NCBI RefSeq assembly: GCF_046244385.1
Contig: NZ_CP176366.1
Location: 3,534,001 to 3,598,000 of the forward strand
Length of the DNA stretch: 64,000 nt
Reading direction: 5' to 3'
Source: Methanospirillum stamsii
GTDB lineage: Archaea; Halobacteriota; Methanomicrobia; Methanomicrobiales; Methanospirillaceae
Of this stretch, positions 9,439 to 18,201 are shown piece after piece. Position 1 is the first letter of the stretch, and the number at the start of each line of letters is the position of its first letter. The position numbers were made by a program, and so were the translations under genes. The notes under the pieces were generated by a model that saw only the letters and a program-made list of their open reading frames with translations, did not search any database and was not told where the DNA came from.

Positions 9439-10026
9439 ATGAATCGAAAACATCTCACCGGACTCATTATTCTTATATTGTTATTTTCTCTGACAGGAAT
9501 CTGCTTTGCCGCTGATTCTCCAGAATACCTTGCATACCTGAAGGGAGGAGAGAGCACAATAGTGAATGATACTGAAGATATGATGATAATCACGATCAAT
9601 AACCCGGACCCTCTGGTAAATATCACAAAGGAGGATAATACCACCCAGGTTCCGGTTGGTTTTATGGTTTATACATATCTTCCGATAAATGCTGTAGCAA
9701 TTTTCAATGGTCCGGAAACGAAATCAGCCTCCATAGTAAAAATAGAAAACCAGTCTATTTCAAATAACAATGAAATTCTCACACTTCAGGTAAAACCACT
9801 TGATTATTATGACGGAGAACTCCTGAGTTCTTTTGCACAGGATACCTTCAACCTCCATCAGTTGGATGAGAAAACGTTCAATGAAACCGGGTTATATCTT
9901 GAGATGATAAAAAGTGTCCCGGATAATGCAGTAAGTTCGGGAAAACCATATGATCTTTGTATTCATAATTGTAAGGTGGCTAATGATTACTACAATTGTG
10001 TATCTCAATGTGAACTGGTCGGGTAA
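9439..10026 (+). CDS. secreted protein of unknown function with Cys-rich tail
   Basis: 195 aa with a clear signal peptide (hydrophobic residues 8-23, cleavage after CFA or AAD). The mature part has several N-x-S/T sequons and no recognised domain. The last 25 residues hold a C-x3-C-x8-C-x3-C arrangement (CIHNC...CVSQC), which could form two disulfides or bind metal. It stands alone, with a TATA-like AT-rich stretch just upstream (about 9405-9430). Function unknown. Confidence 0.7.
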   Translation: MNRKHLTGLIILILLFSLTGICFAADSPEYLAYLKGGESTIVNDTEDMMIITINNPDPLVNITKEDNTTQVPVGFMVYTYLPINAVAIFNGPETKSASIVKIENQSISNNNEILTLQVKPLDYYDGELLSSFAQDTFNLHQLDEKTFNETGLYLEMIKSVPDNAVSSGKPYDLCIHNCKVANDYYNCVSQCELVG

Positions 10027-10147
10027 TAGTTTTGTTAAAATTTATAGTTCCGGAAAAGGGATTTGAATATATCGTAAATAGCATTCATCTTTAGTCCAAA
10101 TTTTTTTTTAGTCTGCATTGTTAGAATTTTTTTTAAAAAATATAACT
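10027..10147. other. AT-rich spacer before IS remnant
   Basis: About 120 bp with poly-T and poly-A runs. It may contain the 3' end of the decayed insertion sequence; no gene seen. Confidence 0.4.
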
Positions 10148-10985
10148 TTTGGTCGTGATCTAACATAACTGCACAGATGGAAAACGGATCCACTCTTCGA
10201 TAGTCCACACATGATCTGTTAAACCTACCGCCATTGCAGGTGTTCTTTTCTTTGATCGCTCCCCTCGTTTATCTTGTATTTGAAGTGTCCGAATAGGCCA
10301 ACAAAAATTGTAACTATATAGACAAAAGAACGTCATTGCTTCGTTTTCTCTTCGTTCTTTAGAGAATAAAAGTGTTTTCCCAAATTTTTCGTGAATTTCG
10401 ATTTCTATCAGTAACATTCTGCCGTTCTATAAATGAAGTCTTTTACGAGTTTGTGAGTATTCTTTGCAGTCCGTTTTCCTGGAATGACTGAAAGGATTAA
10501 CCGGTGCTTGGGATCATAAGCAATATGATCCCAATTATCACCATAATTGTCATCATTTGGGTTGCATGGATCACAATTCTTCTCTTTCTTACCGACGAAG
10601 CTCCATTTTTCATCGAATTGAACTTCATTTGTCTGAGGGGGAAAAACCAAACAATTCATCATGGATTAATTGAGCATGTTTCCCTGACTTTTGTGAGAGT
10701 CTGGCCACTTTCCCTAAACTCACTTCTGTCAATCTACTGGTTTTCCGTATTCCGCATCCCTCTGAGAGATTTTCCATGACCGAAACCGCTTTTTCGTGCT
10801 CGATTTTTGAGTTGAATAATACAGTGCCTCTGGTTTCAGAAAACCGATATCCACAAGACCTGCATCGCTACATTCGGTTTCCATGACCACCAGATGTTCC
10901 ACTCACGGTAAGATTTCCTAATCCTCGTTTTCCATAGTCAGGACAATCTGGGTTTTGACAGCAAAAGAGATGAATATCATCTGTT
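10148..10985 (-). pseudogene. decayed IS1-type transposase
   Basis: Reading down the minus strand from about 10983, pieces of one transposase appear in order. First comes a zinc-finger part (CCQNPDCPDYG..., RCRSCGYRFSETRG), then a helix-turn-helix part (GIRKTSRLTEVSLGKVARL, SGKHAQLIHDE), the catalytic part (EVQFDEKWSFVGKKEKNCDP, NWDHIAYD) and the C terminus (KRTPAMAVGLTDHVWTIEEW). It carries an in-frame TAG at 10868-10870, a frameshift near 10640-10660 and another near 10408-10417. At least three lesions make it inactive. Terminal repeats were not identified. Confidence 0.8.
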
Positions 10986-11154
10986 TTGAGGGAAAATTAG
11001 GATTGTATTGGTTATTTATTAATTTAATATATTATTAAATTTATAATGTTTTTCACATATTAAGATCACAGCAAGAAGATAACTAAAATTAAACAAGTTA
11101 ATGTAAAATGAAGCCCAAGATTTTATTCTTGTATTTATTATCCGAGGAATACCC

Positions 11155-11976
11155 ATGACTGTTCCAACAGAAAACCATGAATTTGAAACGATTGAAATAA
11201 CCTGGAAATGTACAGTATGCGGCTTTCTTTTTAAAGGAAAAAAGCCTCCAAAAGGTTGCCCTCATTGCCATAGCCCATCCGGGGAATTCATCCCTGAAAG
11301 GAATGAAAAGTTCACTTACCACAATGAACCTTTTGATGTTCTCCTCATCAATGGGAGTTCCCACCGGGCAGGAAACACCGGAGTCATGACTGATATTGCT
11401 GAGGAAATGCTCAAAGAAAATGATGTGTCTTATCAGAGATTTAACCTGAATGAATACTCTATTGACCATTGTTGGTGCTGTTATGCAGTCAAAGCACAAT
11501 CATGCAATTATCCCTGCCGGAATGGTGAGGACGATATGCACTTATTTCACCAGATGCTTGCAAATTCAAAAGCAGTAATTATTGCATCCCCTATCAATTG
11601 GAACAGCATGTCAGCACGCCTAAAGATCTTTTTAGACCGGACCACCTGTATGCAGAACCTCTATCACCTCAAAAAACCCGGATTAACAGAAGGGAAGATA
11701 CTCGGAATTCTGGTCTGTGGTCATGAGGACGGGGGGATTAAGACCAGCATGGATATATTTCTGAATTTTCAACAGATGGGATTTATCCTTGCTCCATTTG
11801 GTATCGCATACAGAACGCATGGTGCAGAATTTTCAAGTAATGAAGATAGAGAATTCTTCAGGAACGATGATTTATTCCGGACATATACCCGTGGTGTCGT
11901 GAACAATGTAATTGAGATGATGAAACTGGATTGTGAAAAACAATTAAAAGACAGAATCATACCGGTCTCCGAGTGA
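11155..11976 (+). CDS. rubredoxin-like domain fused to NADPH-dependent FMN reductase
   Basis: 273 aa. Residues about 15-48 form a rubredoxin-type knuckle pair (CTVCGFLF...CPHCHSP). Residues about 60-240 are a flavodoxin-like FMN reductase fold starting DVLLINGSSHRAGNTG. A compact Cys cluster C-x-C-C-x7-C-x3-C (HCWCCYAVKAQSCNYPC) resembles the [4Fe-4S] site of archaeal iron-sulfur flavoproteins. The enzyme should pass electrons between a pyridine nucleotide or ferredoxin and a small acceptor, perhaps O2 or peroxide. GAGGA precedes the ATG. It is monocistronic; the physiological acceptor is not shown. Confidence 0.82.
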   Translation: MTVPTENHEFETIEITWKCTVCGFLFKGKKPPKGCPHCHSPSGEFIPERNEKFTYHNEPFDVLLINGSSHRAGNTGVMTDIAEEMLKENDVSYQRFNLNEYSIDHCWCCYAVKAQSCNYPCRNGEDDMHLFHQMLANSKAVIIASPINWNSMSARLKIFLDRTTCMQNLYHLKKPGLTEGKILGILVCGHEDGGIKTSMDIFLNFQQMGFILAPFGIAYRTHGAEFSSNEDREFFRNDDLFRTYTRGVVNNVIEMMKLDCEKQLKDRIIPVSE

Positions 11977-12225
11977 ACCTTTTTTTTGAGGTATGGTTTT
12001 AAGATATTACGCATTTTCTGGCATTTAGGGCATAGTAACAATATCAGAATTATTATTGAAAAACAGGCAATAAGATGAGACAGGTCTAGTGGGTAACCAA
12101 AAAAACCAGGCTGCATGATAATGCCTTGCTCATATCATTCTCCGGAGATATCGGGATATGATGCCGCATAATACACGGGTTTTTCAGAATATGTAATCCA
12201 AAATCGACTCTATTTCCCTCCCCTA

Positions 12226-12546
12226 TTAGAAATATCCGGATGACCTTTTTTTCATTATGAAATAGGTATATCCATACTCATTTGCATATTTCCGATGAAT
12301 ATCCATCTCCATTTCAAGTCCCTGGATAATACATCTAGCATCCTGGTTGTTTGAATATTTTTCCTTTAACATTCCCAGCCGGCCGGTTAACGGAGTATAA
12401 TAATGATTCCACCATCCGGTATCAGGAAGTCTGAACGACCCAATAAGAGAATACCCTTCTGACCGTATCATTTCCTCTGCCTTCGGAACTGAAGGCATGT
12501 CCGGAGAAATTTCATAAAAAAAATAAATATTCCGGTCCCGAGCATT
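12226..12546 (-). pseudogene. C-terminal fragment of a class I SAM methyltransferase
   Basis: The frame is open from a stop near 12547 down to the TAA at 12226. The protein reads through YFFYEISPDMPSVPKAEEM, SFRLPDTGWWNHYYTPL and YANEYGYTYFIM, the C-terminal third of a common small methyltransferase family. The SAM-binding GxGxG region is absent, so the gene was 5' truncated. The Met at 12498 could start an ORF of 90 codons but would lack the cofactor site. The neighbouring gene on the other strand begins only about 50 bp away, so the break lies right there. Confidence 0.6.
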
Positions 12547-12597
12547 TTATCTATCCATATACCGATGATATTTTTACAAATCCGGAGTTATGAAATA

Positions 12598-12876
12598 ATG
12601 AATTTTAATGACATTATGGTTCTCATTACAGGATTTCTCTGTTTTTTGGTTGGAATAGCAATGGTACCGCTGATAAACTCATATGTCCATTCAAGTGTCG
12701 GGTTAGACCTGCCTGCAGCATTGATTGGCGTTGTCGATCTGATACTCATTTTCGCAATAATATATGTTCATACCGCAATTGTCGTCTACAATCAGAAAAG
12801 AAAAAATAAGAGTATATCTGAAGGAATGAGTTCACTCTTTAAAAAACCTACAGAACCAGAAAAATTCGAAGAGTAA
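12598..12876 (+). CDS. small two-helix membrane protein, unknown
   Basis: 92 aa with two hydrophobic helices (about residues 6-25 and 38-62) followed by a Lys/Glu-rich cytoplasmic tail. ATG 12598 is preferred over an in-frame ATG at 12565 because CGGAG lies about 10 nt upstream and the protein then begins just before the first helix. Its function is not recognised. It may be cotranscribed with the next membrane-protein gene 120 bp downstream. Confidence 0.55.
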   Translation: MNFNDIMVLITGFLCFLVGIAMVPLINSYVHSSVGLDLPAALIGVVDLILIFAIIYVHTAIVVYNQKRKNKSISEGMSSLFKKPTEPEKFEE

Positions 12877-12996
12877 CTATTAAGGGCAAATACCCGTATC
12901 TGTTCCTGGATTATCAATATAAATGATGCATAATGAAAGAGAAAAATCTCTCGAGGTAACAAAGTACTAATTCAATAACGACAAATCTATTTAAAA

Positions 12997-13563
12997 ATGA
13001 ATCCAATCATATTTTTGATTTCATTCCTGCCTTGGATCCTATTTGGATTATTTGCAGGACATTCGCTTGTTGAACTTGAAATTGCTCTTATGTTCTCTCT
13101 GGTTGTTGCGGTTATCGTTGGATACCGGGACATGCGTGATAAACTCATTGTGCCCTGGATAACAGTCTCCTTCTTTATCCTCATGGTAATCGCCCTGACT
13201 GTTTTTCACTGGTATGATATCATTCCGTTCATCGGAATTGCATCAAATGCCGTTCTGACAGGAATTGCATTTGGAAGCCTTGCAATTGGCATTCCATTTA
13301 CCATCCAGTATGCAAAACGGGATGTACCGAAAGAACGTTGGGAAAACCCTGTTTTCGTTCATATTAACAAAATTCTTACCTTCTTCTGGGGTATCCTCTT
13401 CCTGCTTGGACTCCTCAAAAGCATCTATGAATTCTACTATCCGGATGCATTCGGTATAATAGGTGATGCATACATGTGGATTTCCATTATTATAGGAATT
13501 GTTTTTACCATGAAATATCCTGATTATGCCAAAAAGAAGAATTCTCAGGTGACAGAGTCCTAG
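12997..13563 (+). CDS. polytopic membrane protein, unknown
   Basis: 188 aa with about six TM helices: 3-20, 28-42, 51-66, 75-99, 126-145 and 157-173. A soluble loop includes YAKRDVPKERWENPVF. The helix-loop pattern with a conserved Arg-x-Asp-x2-Asp (YRDMRDK) resembles a broadly distributed archaeal/bacterial membrane family of unknown role. No signal peptide or catalytic motif is obvious. Confidence 0.6.
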   Translation: MNPIIFLISFLPWILFGLFAGHSLVELEIALMFSLVVAVIVGYRDMRDKLIVPWITVSFFILMVIALTVFHWYDIIPFIGIASNAVLTGIAFGSLAIGIPFTIQYAKRDVPKERWENPVFVHINKILTFFWGILFLLGLLKSIYEFYYPDAFGIIGDAYMWISIIIGIVFTMKYPDYAKKKNSQVTES

Positions 13564-13888
13564 AGATAGTTTAATTAACCTGAATTTTTCAAAACTTTTT
13601 TATATGACTGACCTGTCATCAAATGATAGGTTTAATGAGATAGACCACATATTATACGAGAATAGTATTTCCAGGATCCGATATCTATGACAGTATGTAG
13701 TAGGGGAGACTATTTTTTTCTCCTCCATCTGATTGTACCAGGTATTCTCAATAGTGATACAGTCCTCTTTATTCAAAGAACTAGACGGATCTTTAAAAAA
13801 TCACAAGGCTTTTTGCCTGTTTTCAGTGGTATTTGAATTTTTTTTATGAGCTGGAAAAAATGATACATATTCTATGGAGTAATAAGGA
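13564..13888. other. purD upstream region
   Basis: About 325 bp. It contains T-rich stretches after the membrane-protein gene (possible terminator near 13590-13605) and AT-rich sequence immediately before purD. No ORF or RNA gene recognised. Confidence 0.4.
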
Positions 13889-15187
13889 ATGATTACCAAT
13901 TCAAACATCCTCATAGTCGGAAGCGGGGGAAGAGAACATGCCATAGCCAGTGCACTTGCCCGAAACCCGCAGACAAGGATCTTTGCAGTCATGAACCGGA
14001 TGAACCCGGGAATTGCTGAACTGGCACATAAAGTCCTTATTGCTCCAGAGACAGAACCCGAATCTATCAAAAAATTCTGCCAGGAAAATCAAATACATTT
14101 TGCCTGTATCGGCCCTGAAGCCCCACTGGAAACAGGGGTAGTTGATACCCTTACAGAGGTAGGCGTAAAATGCATGGGACCTTCAAGACAGGCTGCAAAA
14201 ATTGAAACTGATAAATCATTCTGCAGGAACCTGATGAAAAAATACCAGATCCCAGGCCTTCCCGAATATCATATCTTCCATTCCGGAAAAGAAGCAGAAA
14301 CATTTCTTGATACTTCAACAAAAGATTACGCAATCAAACCGTCCGGGCTAACCGGTGGAAAAGGTGTCCGGATCATGGGAGAACACCTGGACAAAGATGA
14401 AGCATGTGCATATGTGCATGAACTCTCCGGGGATATTGTCATAGAAGAACGGCTCATCGGGGAAGAGTTCACTCTTCAGGCCTTTGTCGACGGGAAAAAC
14501 CTTGTCCCCATGCCACTTGTCCAGGACCATAAACGGGCATACGAGGGTGATGTCGGCCCGAACACCGGAGGGATGGGGTCATATACCCTTCCGGACCACC
14601 GGTTCCCCTTCGTTACCGACGAAGATTATCACCAGGCATTTTCTATCATGAAAGAGACCATCGCAGCTCTTGCAGCCGAAGGGACCCCATATGTCGGAAT
14701 ATTATACGGCCAGTTCATGAATACGGCAAATGGCCCGATGGTTATTGAATTTAATGCCCGGTTTGGTGACCCGGAGGCGATGAACGTCCTGTCACTTCTT
14801 TTAAGTGACTTTACCGGAATAGTAAAGGCAATTACCTCCGGGACGCTTGATACCGCTGACGTATCATTTGCTAAAAAAGCGACGGTATGCAAATACCTTG
14901 TGCCGGAAGGGTATCCGGATACTCCGGTTTCAGGAGGGAAACTGGTTCTGGGACCGGACAATACTGCTCTTTGCTATTACGCCAGCGTGGTAAAAGAGGG
15001 AGGATATCTCATAACACAGAGTTCCCGGACCCTTGCCTTTGTAGGAATCGGTGACAGCCTTGATGAAGCTGAACGTCTTGCAGAAGAAGCGGCCTCTGCT
15101 GTTTCAGGTCCGGTCAGACACCGTAAAGACATCGGAACAACGGAAGTTTTGGAGAAAAGGATTCTTCACATGAAGGAGATTAGATGA
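13889..15187 (+). CDS. purD: phosphoribosylamine--glycine ligase
   Basis: 432 aa, full family length. It joins phosphoribosylamine and glycine with ATP in purine synthesis. The N domain starts NILIVGSGGREHAIA (residues 6-20). The ATP-grasp domain contains KPSGLTGGKGV and the metal-binding EFNARFGDPEAM near residue 290. AAGGA directly before the ATG supports the start. Its TGA overlaps the ATG of argF (ATGA at 15184-15187), so a purine and an arginine gene are coupled. Confidence 0.97.
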   Translation: MITNSNILIVGSGGREHAIASALARNPQTRIFAVMNRMNPGIAELAHKVLIAPETEPESIKKFCQENQIHFACIGPEAPLETGVVDTLTEVGVKCMGPSRQAAKIETDKSFCRNLMKKYQIPGLPEYHIFHSGKEAETFLDTSTKDYAIKPSGLTGGKGVRIMGEHLDKDEACAYVHELSGDIVIEERLIGEEFTLQAFVDGKNLVPMPLVQDHKRAYEGDVGPNTGGMGSYTLPDHRFPFVTDEDYHQAFSIMKETIAALAAEGTPYVGILYGQFMNTANGPMVIEFNARFGDPEAMNVLSLLLSDFTGIVKAITSGTLDTADVSFAKKATVCKYLVPEGYPDTPVSGGKLVLGPDNTALCYYASVVKEGGYLITQSSRTLAFVGIGDSLDEAERLAEEAASAVSGPVRHRKDIGTTEVLEKRILHMKEIR

Positions 15188-16092
15188 AGAAGGATTTTTT
15201 ATCAATTCTTGATATCTCCCGTGAAGAATTGGCAAATCTCATTGCTCATGCCAGGAAGTTAAAAGAAGAGCGTAGAGTAGGGATACACACCCCGGTCCTG
15301 GCTAATAAAACCCTGGGAATGATCTTTGAAAAATCATCTACCCGGACCAGAATATCATTTGAAACCGGGATGTTTGAACTGGGTGGTCATGCCTTATTTC
15401 TGAACCCGAAAGACATGCAGCTCGGACGTGGGGAAGCCATATGCGATACTGCACGGGTCATGACAAGATTTGTTTCAGCAATCATGATTCGTGCAAACCG
15501 GCACGATGAAGTACAGGAACTCGCAGTTCACGCTGATATTCCGGTTATCAACGGTCTTTCAGACAAAGAACACCCCTGCCAGATCCTTGCAGATATCATG
15601 ACCATTGAGGAGCGGTTATTCCGGACTGATGGAATTAAAGTTGCCTGGATTGGAGATGGGAACAATGTCTGTACATCACTTATCCTGAGCACCATTCTGA
15701 CCGGAATGGAAGTAATCGTCGGCTCTCCCAAAGAATTTGCTCCAAAAGAAGATTTGGTCAAGGAATCACTGGAAAAAGGGGCAAAAGTCCGGGTAGTGAC
15801 TGATCCCTTTGAAGCTGCCCGTGATGCTGATGTGGTGATGACCGATACCTGGATTTCAATGGGCCAGGAAGATGAAATCGACCGGAGAAGAGAAATTTTC
15901 ATGCCATACCAGGTAAACAAAGACCTGTTATCGGTAGCAAAACCCGGAGCAATTGTGATGCATTGTCTTCCGGCACACAGAAACTGGGAAATAACTGATG
16001 AAGTTATTGACAGCAAGGAAAGTGCAGTCTGGGATCAGGCAGAAAACAGACTGCATGTCCAAAAAGCCCTGCTGGTAAGGCTATTGGCATAA
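15184..16092 (+). CDS. argF: ornithine carbamoyltransferase
   Basis: 302 aa, normal length. It transfers the carbamoyl group from carbamoyl phosphate to ornithine, giving citrulline. The carbamoyl-phosphate loop SSTRTR is at residues 51-56, HPCQ at about 130-133, and the ornithine-side HCLPAHR at about 260-266, all intact. It is translated from an ATGA overlap with purD. T-rich sequence at about 16098-16125 could terminate the unit. Confidence 0.97.
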   Translation: MKKDFLSILDISREELANLIAHARKLKEERRVGIHTPVLANKTLGMIFEKSSTRTRISFETGMFELGGHALFLNPKDMQLGRGEAICDTARVMTRFVSAIMIRANRHDEVQELAVHADIPVINGLSDKEHPCQILADIMTIEERLFRTDGIKVAWIGDGNNVCTSLILSTILTGMEVIVGSPKEFAPKEDLVKESLEKGAKVRVVTDPFEAARDADVVMTDTWISMGQEDEIDRRREIFMPYQVNKDLLSVAKPGAIVMHCLPAHRNWEITDEVIDSKESAVWDQAENRLHVQKALLVRLLA

Positions 16093-16506
16093 CAAACATC
16101 TGTCTCTTTTTAGTTTTTTCAAATATTCCAATTACGAATACCAGCTGATGCTACAGATAGAGGTTTATTAAAAAATCAGGGGAAACTAGCAGAAGTTCAT
16201 CTCATCGTAAAGAAATTTTTCCATTTATCCCATATTCCCACCCATTCATTACGATGTAGGTAGAACAACTCCAAGATCGTAATTCAATTGCTCTTGTTTT
16301 TCAACCATCTCTCCTACTTATAGAACTTTTCCAGGCTGTTCGAAACATTCAATAGTGTCTAACTTATCCAATAAACTAGTAAAACTTGGGCTCTTAACAT
16401 TCGTCTACAGAAAAGATGTCAGATCCAAAAAGGAATTATTGATCTATTTTATCCAGGTTTCACATTTTTTGGTTCATTTCACAACATTGATACTTGCCCA
16501 TCGGAA
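16093..16506. other. long intergenic region, no gene seen
   Basis: About 410 bp. A T-rich stretch lies right after argF. The remainder is AT-rich with no recognisable ORF, repeat or RNA. Confidence 0.45.
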
Positions 16507-18201
16507 ATGATAAGATGCATGGAAATTCCCTGGTATTTTGCCCTTCTTACCTTTATATGTGGAGGTATCCTCCTTTCATTGTCAGTACAGGTATACCGGA
16601 GGAAACATATCAGCGGCCACTCTCTGGTCTGGGGAATACTTGTATTGTATGCTACAATCTGCCTGACCTTTGGATTGGATAATATCGGGATGATTCTTCC
16701 GGTTCCTCAACTGTTATCTCCTTACCTGTTCTGGATAAATACCTATTGTTATTTTGCCCTTCCGGTAGCCTGGTTTTTCTTCTGTCTTCATTATATCGGA
16801 AAACCCGAGTTCCTGACTGCAAGAAATTTCACTTTGTTGATGATTATTCCGGTCCTGATGAGTATTTTCCGAGTGATTTCATCAAGAGGTTTTTTCCATG
16901 AAGTACTCACAGGCCTTTATTTCTCTTCACTAAGCTGGGAGATAGATATCCTCGGATACGGGTATATTTATGGCCTTTCCATTGCAGGTAGTCTTTTGTT
17001 ACTCAGACGATATCCGGATGTCTCTATAAAATTCAGGCATCAGATTATTTTTCTGATCACCAGTTCGTACATTCTCATTGTTAGCGGACTGATTACTGAT
17101 ATCAACATTTTCCCGTCATTTGATCCGATGTGCCTGGATGCGGCATTATCCGGTTTTATCCTGGCATTTGGCATTATCCATTATGATTTTCTTCAATATT
17201 CTCCAGTTTTCCGGGAAAAATTCTTTAATATCGCTACTTCAGGTCTCATTGCTCTTAGTCGCGACCGGCATATCATCGATATGAATCCAGTGGCAGAGAA
17301 ATTGCTTCAAATCTCACTGACTGATGCATTTTCCTGGCATCCTTCTGAAATTCCATCATTGCGACCGGAACTGAGAAAGATCCTGGAGCACCCGGATATT
17401 TTGTATGAGCAACCATTCTCCCTTATCAGCGATGAAATCAGGTGGTATAGTGTATCTTCTCAATTGATCCAAAAAAATATCGGGGAAAAAGGAGGGTACC
17501 TGGTAGTTTTTACCGATATTACGAGCAGTATGAACCTTGAGAAACAGATTCAGGAAACAAAATCCCAGTTAATCAGGGAGAAAGAGAAACTTGCACAGGT
17601 TCAAAAATATAGGGATTTTTTCTTGTCCCACCGGGATGCCATCATTATTATATCAGAAAACCGGATAATTGAAGCAAATCCGGTGGCATATGGGATGTTT
17701 CCAGAATTTGGTGAAGCGATCATCGGGATGGATCCGGTCAGTCTGTCTGCCGGTCACCAGAGAAATCCTGATGATGTGCCTGAAAAATTACGATATTATT
17801 GTACCCAGGCCTCATCAGGCCGGGTGATTGATTTTTCGTGGGTGTTCCAATCGTATCATAAAGAAATCCCTGCAGAGGTCAGGCTCAGTCGCCTGGTATA
17901 TGGCGATCAGATCCTGGTTGAGATGAGTATCAGGGGTATGTCAGATATTTACCGGAAATTGGATGAATTCTCTGAGATAAACCGGAATCTGATGAATATC
18001 CTGTATGAGGAGATCCACTTGTGGAGTCTTGCATCAGATGTGATATCAGGCGATTCTGATCCAAAATCTGATACAATGAAGGAGATACAAGAGATCCTGA
18101 TTAAAGCAACAAGAAATATCGAGAGGATAGTACCGTATCAAAACTTCGTCAAACCGGATTCATCCCCGAAGGCTGACGAAGAACCGGTTTTAAGATCATA
18201 A
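16507..18201 (+). CDS. 7TM-PAS-PAS membrane sensor without kinase domain
   Basis: 564 aa. The first ~230 residues form seven TM helices of the histidine-kinase 7TM N-terminal type. A PAS domain follows (about 240-345, starting SGLIALSRDRHIIDMNPVAE), then a coiled coil (345-375), and a second PAS (about 375-490, IIIISENRIIEANPVAYG). The remainder to 564 is helical; no HisKA His or HATPase N/G boxes are visible. It may signal by protein contact or be a shortened kinase. The ATG at 16519 is an equally possible start. Its stop overlaps that of the convergent PAS regulator by 6 bp. Confidence 0.72.
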   Translation: MIRCMEIPWYFALLTFICGGILLSLSVQVYRRKHISGHSLVWGILVLYATICLTFGLDNIGMILPVPQLLSPYLFWINTYCYFALPVAWFFFCLHYIGKPEFLTARNFTLLMIIPVLMSIFRVISSRGFFHEVLTGLYFSSLSWEIDILGYGYIYGLSIAGSLLLLRRYPDVSIKFRHQIIFLITSSYILIVSGLITDINIFPSFDPMCLDAALSGFILAFGIIHYDFLQYSPVFREKFFNIATSGLIALSRDRHIIDMNPVAEKLLQISLTDAFSWHPSEIPSLRPELRKILEHPDILYEQPFSLISDEIRWYSVSSQLIQKNIGEKGGYLVVFTDITSSMNLEKQIQETKSQLIREKEKLAQVQKYRDFFLSHRDAIIIISENRIIEANPVAYGMFPEFGEAIIGMDPVSLSAGHQRNPDDVPEKLRYYCTQASSGRVIDFSWVFQSYHKEIPAEVRLSRLVYGDQILVEMSIRGMSDIYRKLDEFSEINRNLMNILYEEIHLWSLASDVISGDSDPKSDTMKEIQEILIKATRNIERIVPYQNFVKPDSSPKADEEPVLRS

